Assembly: GCA_017302505.1 (NCBI GenBank)
Contig: JAFLDH010000006.1
Span: forward strand, 1 to 55,527
Direction of reading: 5' to 3'
Length of the DNA: 55,527 nucleotides
DNA from: Burkholderiales bacterium
GTDB lineage: Bacteria; Pseudomonadota; Gammaproteobacteria; Burkholderiales; Burkholderiaceae_C
The notes beneath the pieces are model-generated. The model did not search any database and was not told the DNA's origin. It saw nothing but the letters and a program-made list of their open reading frames with translations. The position numbers were made by a program, and so were the translations under genes. Positions 29,488 to 40,048 of the stretch are shown in pieces. The first letter of the stretch is position 1; each line of letters opens with the position of its first letter.

Positions 29488-29491
29488 CGCC
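29466..29491 (+). repeat. 13-bp tandem duplication at the end of the aminotransferase gene
   Basis: TGTGCATGACGCC occurs twice in direct succession (29466-29478 and 29479-29491). The second copy shifts frame and supplies the TGA at 29485-29487. With one copy the protein would end a residue later (…HDACAC). It is a small, probably recent duplication. Confidence 0.9.
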
Positions 29492-29575
29492 TGTGCGTGC
29501 TGACAAGGCAATACCTGTGTATCTGCACAAACCTCGTGTGACTATGGGTTCAAGTCCTCCGGGCCACCCAATCCC

Positions 29576-31045
29576 ATGAAGGGGGTACTTTTCGTCCTCG
29601 CTTTCATGGCGGTGGCGCTTTTCGCCGGCTTAGTGATGGCCGTGCTTGGCGGGATTGGCTTGCTGCTTCTGTTCCCGTTGGCTGCCGCATTGCTCGTGGC
29701 ATCGAACTACAGGATTGGCGTGGTTTTGTTGGCCATCATCATTCCACTCGCCGGTTCGGTTCTGGTGCCGAAAGCGGAGGGGCTGAATCCTTACACCTAC
29801 GCGACGGCTGCAGCCGTGGTGGGGTTGATGTTGAAGCGCTTCTTCTCGCCCGAGAAGATGGTGTGGCCGCCAAGGGTCATGATTTTCAGTTTTCTGATCC
29901 CCTTGCTCGCTGCGTTCGTTATCGGTGTTCCGCATCTCGCCGAAGGTGCTAGGAACATGCTGAAACTGAACTCCGAACTCAGGTTCGATACGCTCTACTA
30001 TTTTCGGCAGTATGTGTACAAGCCGATGCTCTTGGTGGGCTTCTCGATATTGCTTGCAAACGCTGTTTCTGATAGCAAGCGACCTGAGAGGTTCGTCACT
30101 GTCTTCGGCGTTTCTGCGGCCTGCGTGGTTGTCTACGTTATAGCCTTTACATTGTACAGCGGTGTCGGCTGGGGCGCTCATCGCTTGGTCATAAGCAAAG
30201 CGGGGATGCACTACAACGAGTATGGGCAACTCTTCGCGCTGGCGTTTGGACCATTGTTATTTGTTGCGTTTGCTGAGAAAGGCTTTTCACGTTTCGTTTT
30301 CGGATCCATGGCGATGATCGTGTTGATCGGTTTGGTATTCAACTTCGCGCGTGCGGGGATGATCGCCACCATCGTTACCGTAGGTATATTTCTCTGGCGC
30401 CGCAAGAGTATTGGAGTAGGTTTGTTGGTGGTAGGTTTGGCATTTATTGTTGTTGCGCTTGCTCCAGATGAATGGCGGTTGAGGATGATGCAGGGATCCT
30501 CAGAGTTTGGCACCTCCGTTAGAGGTGAGCGCTATGGTGAACTTACCTCCGGCCGGGTCCAAGCTTGGATCTATCTTTTTCCCGATGTGGCACTCAGCCC
30601 TATTTTTGGAAGAGGCATCGGCTCTACGCTTTGGAACTCGGCAGTTACCAGTGGCTTGTACCCCAGTGCCTCGCATCCGCACAATATGTATTTGCAGTTA
30701 CTATTGGATATCGGTGTGGTTGGGTTGGTGTTCATCCTGTACTTCTATTTCAGTGTGTTGGCAGTCATGCGCAAGCTTTCGAACGACTCAGGATTGCACC
30801 CGAGATTACGCGCCTTCTTTGCAGGCTCATGGGCGTCACTGGTAGGCATGCTCTTTCTGGCGTTTACTGGAGGAAACTGGTACCCGTCCTCCGAGCAAGC
30901 GTTCCTCTGGATTTCCATAGGAATGGCGATGGCCTATTGGCATCGTGCGCGGCAAGAGTCTCCCGAAATCGTCCTCAATCCTGTGAGCGCGGGTGCGACA
31001 GAAGCCAGGACAAGCGCACTCGTTCGTGGTTGGACTGGACGTTGA
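29576..31045 (+). CDS. O-antigen ligase / Wzy-like polymerase
   Basis: This 489-residue polytopic membrane protein has roughly ten to twelve hydrophobic segments beginning with VLFVLAFMAVALFAGLVMAV. The Wzy_C domain is marked by VFNFARAGMIATIVTVG and a periplasmic loop leading to SASHPHNMYLQLLLDIGVVG, the conserved H-N-x-x-L-Q-x-x-x-x-x-G pattern. In this locus it is the best candidate for the polymerase joining lipid-linked repeat units in the periplasm, with Wzx at 31167 and EpsF as co-polymerase. Polymerase versus ligase cannot be settled by sequence alone. Confidence 0.88.
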   Translation: MKGVLFVLAFMAVALFAGLVMAVLGGIGLLLLFPLAAALLVASNYRIGVVLLAIIIPLAGSVLVPKAEGLNPYTYATAAAVVGLMLKRFFSPEKMVWPPRVMIFSFLIPLLAAFVIGVPHLAEGARNMLKLNSELRFDTLYYFRQYVYKPMLLVGFSILLANAVSDSKRPERFVTVFGVSAACVVVYVIAFTLYSGVGWGAHRLVISKAGMHYNEYGQLFALAFGPLLFVAFAEKGFSRFVFGSMAMIVLIGLVFNFARAGMIATIVTVGIFLWRRKSIGVGLLVVGLAFIVVALAPDEWRLRMMQGSSEFGTSVRGERYGELTSGRVQAWIYLFPDVALSPIFGRGIGSTLWNSAVTSGLYPSASHPHNMYLQLLLDIGVVGLVFILYFYFSVLAVMRKLSNDSGLHPRLRAFFAGSWASLVGMLFLAFTGGNWYPSSEQAFLWISIGMAMAYWHRARQESPEIVLNPVSAGATEARTSALVRGWTGR

Positions 31046-31166
31046 GCGGTCCTGCCCATTGCAATTCATCACCCGTTCGCTGATCGCTTCGGGTCTTCGT
31101 CTGTCGCAACGTCGGCGATCGTTCAGCTGCGCGCACATGCAAGCAATGCTTGACTGAAGGCCTGAC

Positions 31167-32414
31167 ATGCGAGAGGTCTGGCTAAAGATTTCCGGTGCTA
31201 CTGGCGCTAAAGCCTACAACCTTGCCTTGAGCGTCGCCACTCTGTCGTTGACTGCGCGCCTGTTGGGGCCCGAAGGTCGGGGTCAAGTCGGCGCGGTAAT
31301 CGCTTGGGTGGCATTGTTCAGCACTTTGGGACACCTCAGTCTAGGGTCGGTCGCCATCCGGCAGCTTGCGATTGACCGCGATGCCGCGAAGGTCTCGGAA
31401 CTCCTGGGGAGCCTGGCGGTTTATACGTGTCTGCTGACCTTACTCGGTTGGATGCTCGCAATTCTGATGGCCGCGCTGCCAGAGACGTCCGCCTTCGGTA
31501 CGTTACCAGTCGGGCTGCTGATTCTTGGCTTTCTCAGCCTGCCATTCCTGCTGTGGCAGACCTATGGGCAGTCGCTGCTGATGGGCTTGGACATGGCAAG
31601 TCGCTTCAACCGCGCAACCATGCTTGGGCGTACCGTCAATCTGGTTGCCATCTACGTGCTGGTGGGTTGGCTAGCTTGGGGCGAGACCGGCGCAATAGTT
31701 TCCGCATTGCTGGCGGGCATAGTTAGCGCCGGGGGTGGAATGCGAGCACTCTACCTTCAAGCGGGGCGCAAGTTTGCGCCCCGGCTGCGATGCATTTCGA
31801 CGCTGGCCAGTGGTGCAGTGCGGCTCCACCTGAACGCGATCGGCACCTATCTGTTCACCCAATCTGGTGTGCTGGTGGTCAACCACTTTCACGGAGCCAC
31901 TGCAACCGGAAACTACCAACTCGCGGCACAACTGATTGCGGTGATGCTGATCATTCCGAACGCGGTGTCGCAGACCATGTACGGCCTTGTGACTAAGCGT
32001 GGTCCGGACGCTGCTTGGCCGATCAACAGGCACGTGCTGCATCGAGCCATGTTGATCACGGCCGGGAGTATTCTGCTGGCTTGGTTTCTTGCGCCTTACA
32101 TGATTCCCCTCATTGCTGGAGAAGGGTTTTCCGAAGCAGTCCATTACTTTAGGATGATGCTGCCCATGTTGCTAGGGGGTACGTTGTCCGCGGCCATGGC
32201 TGCCCAATGGATCGGACGCGGTCTCTTCTGGCAAGCCTCAACGCTTACGCTATTTGTCGGGTTGTGCGGGATCAGTTCTAGCTGGATTCTTACGCCACAG
32301 TATGGGCCGGTCGGGGCAATTTATGCTACTCTAATTGGCTACTCGATTGGCGCCGCGTTCAATTTGGCCCTCTACGCTTACTGCGCTCGTCGGTCAAGGC
32401 GTGCTACGGAGTAG
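31167..32414 (+). CDS. Wzx-like oligosaccharide flippase
   Basis: This 415-residue MATE/PST-type membrane protein has about twelve hydrophobic segments. The N-terminal AYNLALSVATLSLTARLLGPEGRGQ is the standard start of polysaccharide flippases, and the middle contains FTQSGVLVVNHFHGATATGNYQLA. It would move the undecaprenyl-linked repeat across the inner membrane. It follows the polymerase by 121 bp and is followed 4 bp later by a glycosyltransferase. Confidence 0.9.
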   Translation: MREVWLKISGATGAKAYNLALSVATLSLTARLLGPEGRGQVGAVIAWVALFSTLGHLSLGSVAIRQLAIDRDAAKVSELLGSLAVYTCLLTLLGWMLAILMAALPETSAFGTLPVGLLILGFLSLPFLLWQTYGQSLLMGLDMASRFNRATMLGRTVNLVAIYVLVGWLAWGETGAIVSALLAGIVSAGGGMRALYLQAGRKFAPRLRCISTLASGAVRLHLNAIGTYLFTQSGVLVVNHFHGATATGNYQLAAQLIAVMLIIPNAVSQTMYGLVTKRGPDAAWPINRHVLHRAMLITAGSILLAWFLAPYMIPLIAGEGFSEAVHYFRMMLPMLLGGTLSAAMAAQWIGRGLFWQASTLTLFVGLCGISSSWILTPQYGPVGAIYATLIGYSIGAAFNLALYAYCARRSRRATE

Positions 32415-32418
32415 GATT

Positions 32419-33564
32419 ATGAGAATACTGCTGGTAAACAATGCATCGGGCGTGCATGAATACTTGAGGCGTGGGCTAGAGGCCAATGGCCATGAGGTGC
32501 TGCTTGTTGTTCCAGGCAAAGGAAACTACCAATCGCGGGCGGCCGATGCGCATTTCGGGGTGGTTGGAAGATCCCCCATTGCAAGTTTTCGTCGGATAGT
32601 ATTGCCATACACCAAACTTCGATCTCTTGGAAGTTTTGATGTAGTCAACTATCACTTGGGCATCAGTTTATTCTCCAGCCCCGTGACTAGATACATGGAC
32701 CTTAAGTATTTGAAATCGAGAGGTGCAAGGCTTTCGTATTACGCGCTAGGTTGCGATGAGGCTTCGCTTCTGCGTATTCGCGAGGATGTGGGAGACCTCC
32801 CCTGCCAAAGTTGCATGGAATACGATGCGAACGGCAAGAACTGTACTAAGCTAAGATTGAATCGACGGCCCCGAGCCAGTCGTTCTGCGCCGTTATTTGA
32901 TTTTGCGGTGTCGGCGGCATACATATACGACCATGGGCTTGATTTCTTCCCAAATGCGAGGAAGGAGAAAATACAGTTTCCTATCGACATCTCGCATCTG
33001 GACTTTAACCCTGCTCGTGCGCACGCCAAACCAGTCATCGTCCATAGTCCGACGAAGAAGGGGTTTAAAGGAACGATGCAGGTGCTCGAAGCCGTCGACA
33101 TCCTACGATCGAAGCGAGACGATTTCGAATTCCGTCTGGTTCAGGGGCTCTCTCATGCGGAGTATTTGAGAACCATGCGGGAGTGTGATGTGTACATTGA
33201 TCAAATATTCTCAGCAGATTCTTTTGGTATTGCTGCACTAGAAAATATGGCGTGCGGCAAGATAGTTGTATCTGGTAATGGTCCGTTGGGCTGGGGCGGC
33301 TTTCCATTCATGCGGCAGGCGCCCGTCGTGCGTGCTTCGATGGAGCCAGTTTTGCTTGCGGAGATCGTTTCGGATTTACTTGATAGGAAGTCAGAGTTCC
33401 CAAGGATCGCACAAAAAGCCCGCGAATATGTGAAAACCCACCACGACTATCGTGCCGTGGCGCGGCGATTTGTGAGTCTCTGGAGCGGTGAATCCCCGCC
33501 ACAGACCAAGCGAACGCAAGTGGGTGATGAAAAGGTACCGTCGGCATTCGCAGGCGCTAGCTAG
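32419..33564 (+). CDS. Glycosyltransferase, GT4-like, with an internal cysteine cluster
   Basis: The protein has 381 residues from ATG 32419 (MRILLVNNASGVHEYLRRGL) and shows a GT-B fold. The C-terminal domain has VHSPTKKGFKGTMQVLEAVD and DQIFSADSFGIAALENMACGKIVV with an E-x7-E-like arrangement altered at the first position. An unusual stretch in the N-terminal domain, about residues 113-139, carries LGCDEASL … LPCQSC … GKNC, four cysteines that could bind a metal. It closes the plus-strand assembly cassette and is followed by 368 bp without a gene. Confidence 0.85.
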   Translation: MRILLVNNASGVHEYLRRGLEANGHEVLLVVPGKGNYQSRAADAHFGVVGRSPIASFRRIVLPYTKLRSLGSFDVVNYHLGISLFSSPVTRYMDLKYLKSRGARLSYYALGCDEASLLRIREDVGDLPCQSCMEYDANGKNCTKLRLNRRPRASRSAPLFDFAVSAAYIYDHGLDFFPNARKEKIQFPIDISHLDFNPARAHAKPVIVHSPTKKGFKGTMQVLEAVDILRSKRDDFEFRLVQGLSHAEYLRTMRECDVYIDQIFSADSFGIAALENMACGKIVVSGNGPLGWGGFPFMRQAPVVRASMEPVLLAEIVSDLLDRKSEFPRIAQKAREYVKTHHDYRAVARRFVSLWSGESPPQTKRTQVGDEKVPSAFAGAS

Positions 33565-33932
33565 TTCTTGGCGGTAGTCGTGAGCTGGATCTAGGCACAC
33601 CGTCGGTCAGGACGGGCTCGCTTCTTGGGGCCGTATGTGCAGTTCCAGACCGACTATCCCGTTGTCGGTATATCCTCAATCGTCCGGAGTTGTGGGTACC
33701 TCTCTTGGTGCAGAGATTGGTGTGAGGTCAACCGTAGCATAGAGTTACAAACCTGCTGTACACGCTTTCAATTTCCCTGTCGATCGTGCCGCGGGGTCGT
33801 CGAAACGACTGAGACAATTCTTCAGTCCAGTCCACCGGTGCATTACCTGTTTGTGCCGGTGTCATTCGAGTGACAAGCCTGGAGGAGTGGGCTTACTCGA
33901 TGCTCCTCACACACACAGATCATTGCAGGCAG
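33565..33932. other. Intergenic region without a visible gene
   Basis: No open frame here resembles a protein and I see no convincing terminator. A short GTCGT/ACGAC hairpin without a T-run lies near 33801-33815. The promoter of the following secreted-hydrolase gene is presumably here, but I cannot point to a convincing -35/-10 pair or a sigma-54 site. Confidence 0.5.
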
Positions 33933-35990
<2,058 letters not shown>

Positions 35991-36012
35991 TCTTTATTGC
36001 ACTCCCAGGCAC

Positions 36013-36049
36013 GGCCGAAGGCACATGATGCCTTCGGCCATTGTCTTTT
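36013..36049 (+). terminator. Rho-independent terminator after the secreted hydrolase gene
   Basis: GGCCGAAGGCA (36013-36023) pairs perfectly over 11 bp with TGCCTTCGGCC (36029-36039) around the loop CATGA. ATTGTCTTTT follows. It lies 23 bp after the stop of the hydrolase gene and should end its transcript, separating it from the fusion gene at 36247. Confidence 0.8.
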
Positions 36050-36246
36050 GAGACCCGACAGCGATGCGCGTACAGGTGACTGTTGTCCACAAAGTCAGCG
36101 TTCGCATGTGGGTACAAGACGCCATGGCGTGAACAGTTCTCCACGGCGAGAACAGATCTGGACGCACAATTCAGAAGCGCCTGCGAGTCAACGCAAGTTG
36201 TTTCATCCATCGCCTGGTAGCAGGCATCGACATCGAGCGAGTCTGA

Positions 36247-38910
36247 ATGTCCATTGAGGATCGCGTGCACTGGTTGGCTGCCCGCTATTTGGCGTCGCCA
36301 CAGTGGCTCAAGACCGTTGTTGGAGGAAGCTATGCCCTCGTACCGCGTCCGTGGCGCCACGGGCCAGCATACAGACACTTCCGGCGCGTCTTTTCAGCGC
36401 GTTGGGCTGACTACGGCTACGCAGAGCGGGCCCTAGCGTCGACACTGGGCCATGCGCTAAAAACAGTGCCCGCGTTTCGTCAGTTCGCGCACAGGGCCGA
36501 CGACATCGCCGCTCACCCCGTGGAGGTGTTGCAGAGCCTGCCTTTCATGGAGAAGGCCGATGTCAAACGGAACCTGGATGGCTACCTCAGCAGCGACCAG
36601 CCGAAGCGGTCCCGATTGAGGATGTTCACCGGTGGGTCGACTTCGATACCGATGACGTTCTATGGACATGTGGGTGTCAGCCGAGCCAAGGAGCTGGCTG
36701 CGTTCGATGTGATGGCCGAACGCTTCGGAACCGAGGGCGACGGAGTCGTGCTCGCACTGCGCGGTCGAACTGTTCCCACGGCAGGAAGGGGCCGCCTGTG
36801 GATGTACGAGCCCATCAAGCGGCAGCTCATCCTGAGCAGCGACCACTTGGAGCCGCAATACATGATGCAGTACGTGGAAGCGTTGCAGCAATGGCGCCCG
36901 CGGTATGTTCACGCCTTTCCGTCGGCGCTCTATCCTCTGGTGCTCTGGCTGCGTGAGAACGGCTTCGATTCGGTCCTTTCCCAGGTTCAATGCGTCACGC
37001 TGGTGTCCGAGTCGGTCTTCGATCACCACTTTGCTGCCTTCAAGCAGTTTTTCGCCTGCCCAGTGCTCGCCACATATGGGCACACCGAACGCGTGCTGTT
37101 GGCAAACACATTGCCTGACGATCCCCGATACCACTTCTGGCCACACTATGGCTATTTCGAGCTCGTCGACGCCCAGGGGCATCCGGTCACGGAGCTGGGC
37201 CGGGTCGGCGAAATTGTCGGCACCAGCTTCGACAACCTGGTTATGCCCTTCGTACGCTACAGGACGGGGGACTATGCAGTGCTAGGTCAGGTGCCCCACG
37301 CATCGATGCAGGGCAGCCCGGTCGTTGAGCGCATCGAGGGTCGCCTGCAGGAGTTTGTCGTCTGCGCGGACCACCGGTTGATCACCGTCACTACCATCGG
37401 CGCTGCGCATGTCCAGGAACTGGAGCGTTGCCTTCGGATTCAGTACGAACAGTTCGAACCAGGCAGGCTGATCCTTCGTGTCGTGGCTATGGTGCCGCTT
37501 GATTCGGAGAGCAGAGCCCGCGTGTGCAGGGCCATTGAAGTCAAGACCCAAGGTGGCTGTCGCGTGGAGATTCAGGAAGTACGTCACATAGAGCTGACAG
37601 CCCGGGGCAAGCAGCGATTGTTGATTCAGCACCTTGACGTCAGTCGCTATCTGGGCGCCGCATTCTCATACGCATATGCTGCGGCTGTCCCGCCGATGCC
37701 AATGGCTGAGACGGCTCCTTTGCTTTCAACTGGCGGGGCGATTCCCGCACGAGGAGCGACACGCCCACTTCCGCTCTTGCAGGGTCACTTTTCAGGGGTA
37801 CGCGTACTGTTGATGGTGGGTACGAGCCCCAATACACAAGGTGGCATAGCAGCAGTGGTCAACGCCTATCGTGATGGTGGGCTGTTCGACCGAGTACCTT
37901 CACACTACGTATCTACGCACTGTGATGGCAGCGGGTTGCGAAAGCTGCGCCGGTTTGTCGGCTCCCTTGTGGAGACGCTGACCATTTTGTTGCGGCGTCG
38001 TGCGGCGCTGGTTCATGCCCATGTGTCCTCTGGTGGCAGTTTCTGGCGGAAGTCGATCCTGCTTCTGGCCGCGCGGATTGCAGGTGTCCCGACAATCTTC
38101 CATCTGCATAGCGGGGGCTTTTCGAAATGGGTGGATCGAATTGGCCCCCACTCGATGGGAGCCAGATGGATCCGACATACGCTCGAAGCCAGCGACACCG
38201 TCATCGCGCTCAACCGCGGCACCGCCAGTTGGCTCTCTGAGTTCGCTCCCCGCGCCAATGTCAAGGTAATGGGGAATCCCATCGTCGTTCCCGACCACCT
38301 TGAGCGCTTGTCCGTCGCGCCCCGAGAAGGGCCAGGCGGGAGAGTGCTGTATCTAGGATGGATCTATGACTTCAAGGGTTGCTACGACCTGCTGCGTGCG
38401 TGGGCAAAGTTCAGGCAGAAATGCCCCGGATGGCGACTGTCCGTGGGTGGCAAGGGCGAAGTCGATCGCTTTCTTTCGGAGGCTGCCGCCCTTGGTATTC
38501 GAGATGACATCGACTTCCTTGGCTGGGTCACCGGGCAGGCCAAGGAAGACCAGTTTCGTCAGGCCGACGTGTTGATCCTGCCCTCCTATCACGAGGGGAT
38601 GCCGATGTCCGTGCTCGAGGGGATGGCGCACGGGCTGGCTATCGCCGCAACGCCAGTCGGAGGGGTTGCCGAGATGATGGTGCCTAACGTTCACGGATTG
38701 TGGATGAAGCCTGGCGATATTGATGGCATCGCCGAGTGTCTGGTCACACTTGCCCAGGCGCCAGAGCTTCGGGCGCGTATGGGGCGCGCGGCTTACGAAC
38801 ACGTCAAGACCAACAACGGAATTGATTCGATACTCGAACAGGTTATGGAAACCTATCGGGCCGTGTTGGACGCGAGGCAGGGCAAGTCTGTGAAGAACGC
38901 AAGATGCTGA
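36247..38910 (+). CDS. Fusion of a CapK/PaaK-like AMP-forming ligase and a GT4 glycosyltransferase
   Basis: This 887-residue protein holds two enzymes. Residues 1-470 are a CapK / phenylacetate-CoA-ligase-like adenylating domain. The P-loop is MFTGGSTSIPMTFYGH (126-141), and YGHTERV (277-283), YRTGDY (338-343) and RIEGRLQEF (362-370) are the A-domain motifs. After a Pro/Ala-rich linker (471-517) a complete GT4 enzyme begins with VRVLLMVGTSPNTQGGIAAVVNAY, and the donor motif is PSYHEGMPMSVLEGMAHG. Stand-alone CapK proteins occur in many capsule and EPS clusters without an assigned substrate. Fusion suggests that acyl activation and sugar transfer act on the same intermediate. The next gene is a paralogue of the GT4 half. 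No frameshift is needed to read through. Confidence 0.88.
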   Translation: MSIEDRVHWLAARYLASPQWLKTVVGGSYALVPRPWRHGPAYRHFRRVFSARWADYGYAERALASTLGHALKTVPAFRQFAHRADDIAAHPVEVLQSLPFMEKADVKRNLDGYLSSDQPKRSRLRMFTGGSTSIPMTFYGHVGVSRAKELAAFDVMAERFGTEGDGVVLALRGRTVPTAGRGRLWMYEPIKRQLILSSDHLEPQYMMQYVEALQQWRPRYVHAFPSALYPLVLWLRENGFDSVLSQVQCVTLVSESVFDHHFAAFKQFFACPVLATYGHTERVLLANTLPDDPRYHFWPHYGYFELVDAQGHPVTELGRVGEIVGTSFDNLVMPFVRYRTGDYAVLGQVPHASMQGSPVVERIEGRLQEFVVCADHRLITVTTIGAAHVQELERCLRIQYEQFEPGRLILRVVAMVPLDSESRARVCRAIEVKTQGGCRVEIQEVRHIELTARGKQRLLIQHLDVSRYLGAAFSYAYAAAVPPMPMAETAPLLSTGGAIPARGATRPLPLLQGHFSGVRVLLMVGTSPNTQGGIAAVVNAYRDGGLFDRVPSHYVSTHCDGSGLRKLRRFVGSLVETLTILLRRRAALVHAHVSSGGSFWRKSILLLAARIAGVPTIFHLHSGGFSKWVDRIGPHSMGARWIRHTLEASDTVIALNRGTASWLSEFAPRANVKVMGNPIVVPDHLERLSVAPREGPGGRVLYLGWIYDFKGCYDLLRAWAKFRQKCPGWRLSVGGKGEVDRFLSEAAALGIRDDIDFLGWVTGQAKEDQFRQADVLILPSYHEGMPMSVLEGMAHGLAIAATPVGGVAEMMVPNVHGLWMKPGDIDGIAECLVTLAQAPELRARMGRAAYEHVKTNNGIDSILEQVMETYRAVLDARQGKSVKNARC

Positions 38911-38965
38911 ACCTGCGTGGTACCGACTTCAATGGCACGACGCCTGCACTCTGCTTGTTGCTGTC

Positions 38966-40048
38966 GTGACGACTCAAGTTGTGATGGTCGGTACAAGCCT
39001 GAAGACGCAGGGCGGGGTCTCTGCCGTGATTGCCGTCTATCGTGCTGCGGGGCTGTTTGACAACGCATGCGTACGCTATCTCGCTACGCATTGCGACGGC
39101 AACTTGGCGAAGAAGTTGGCCCTGGCCTTATCCGCCTGGTTGCAGTTCGGCGGTTTGCTGTTGCGTGACAAGGTGGGGGTGCTTCACGTGCACAGCGCGT
39201 CGGGACCGAGTTTCTGGCGCAAATTCATGTTCATCGCACCGACGCTTCTTGTAGGTAAACCCGTGATACTCCATTGGCATGGTGGCGGCTTCGTGGGCTT
39301 CTATCACCGCAGCGCCCGTTGGCAGAAGCGTTTGATTGGCTGGGTCTTCAACCGCTGCAACCGAGTCATTGCGCTGTCGGACCAGTGGAACGACACGTTG
39401 AGTGCGATGTTTCCTAAGGCTCGCGTGATTACCATGCCGAATCCCGTTGATGTGCCTCCGGATCCCGTCGTACTGAGCGAGGCCCCTCGAAGAATCGTCT
39501 TTCTGGGGCGCATCAACGCGGACAAGGGCATACAAGAGCTGCTCGAGGCCATGCCGGCGGTGCTTGCCCGGGCTCCAGACGTCATTCTGGTGATTGCGGG
39601 GTCGGGTGACTTGGAGGTGTTCCGTACTTCGGCCATGCAGCTGGGGGTCGCGCCATCGGTGTGCTTCCCCGGGTGGGTGACTGGCGACGCCAAGTCGGCA
39701 CTGCTCGCCTCTGCGGCGGTGTTCGTACTGCCGTCGCATGTGGAAGCCATGCCCATGTCGGTACTGGAGGCTATGGCCTGCGGCCTGCCCGTCGTGGCCA
39801 CCCGGGTGGGTGGCATACCGCAGGCGGTTCGCGACGGCACCGATGGTCTGCTCGTCCCACCCCGCGATGCCACTGCACTCGCCGATGCCCTAGTACGCGT
39901 GCTTATGGATGTAGCTCTGCGCTGCAACCTGGGTCGCAATGCGCGCCTGCACGTTCAGGAGCATTTCGCCACCGAGCTGATCGTTCCCCGCGTGCAGGCT
40001 CTCTGGCAGACCGTTATTCAGGAGCACTCCAAAGCGCGGGCTGTCTAG
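38966..40048 (+). CDS. Glycosyltransferase, GT4 family, paralogue of the preceding GT4 domain
   Basis: This 360-residue enzyme begins VVMVGTSLKTQGGVSAVIAVYRAAGLFD, nearly the same pattern as the C-terminal half of the protein encoded just upstream (MVGTSPNTQGG … YRDGGLFD). It shares THCDG, the HVHS(A/S)SG region, SFWRK and the donor motif PSHVEAMPMSVLEAMACGLP. Tandem duplication is therefore likely. GTG 38966 gives the longest version. An ATG at 38984 is a possible alternative, and no clear ribosome site precedes either. The stop overlaps the stop of the convergent GMC oxidoreductase by 4 bp. Confidence 0.88.
   Translation: MTTQVVMVGTSLKTQGGVSAVIAVYRAAGLFDNACVRYLATHCDGNLAKKLALALSAWLQFGGLLLRDKVGVLHVHSASGPSFWRKFMFIAPTLLVGKPVILHWHGGGFVGFYHRSARWQKRLIGWVFNRCNRVIALSDQWNDTLSAMFPKARVITMPNPVDVPPDPVVLSEAPRRIVFLGRINADKGIQELLEAMPAVLARAPDVILVIAGSGDLEVFRTSAMQLGVAPSVCFPGWVTGDAKSALLASAAVFVLPSHVEAMPMSVLEAMACGLPVVATRVGGIPQAVRDGTDGLLVPPRDATALADALVRVLMDVALRCNLGRNARLHVQEHFATELIVPRVQALWQTVIQEHSKARAV

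Noticed and set aside
29536..29572. A tRNA 3'-end-like stretch (GGGTTCAAGTCC … GGCCACCCA) before the polymerase gene
   Set aside because: The T-loop resembles a tRNA, but the T-stem pairs at only three of five positions, the CCA register fails and no 5' half exists. It is probably chance, or a very decayed remnant.
33625..33873. An 82-codon Cys-rich open frame in the intergenic region
   Set aside because: There is no ribosome site, no domain and no conserved pattern. Its end overlaps an upstream extension of the hydrolase gene that is itself unlikely to be translated.
35997..36257. A small gene of 86 codons between the hydrolase and the fusion gene
   Set aside because: It spans the hairpin terminator, its composition is not protein-like and it lacks a ribosome site.
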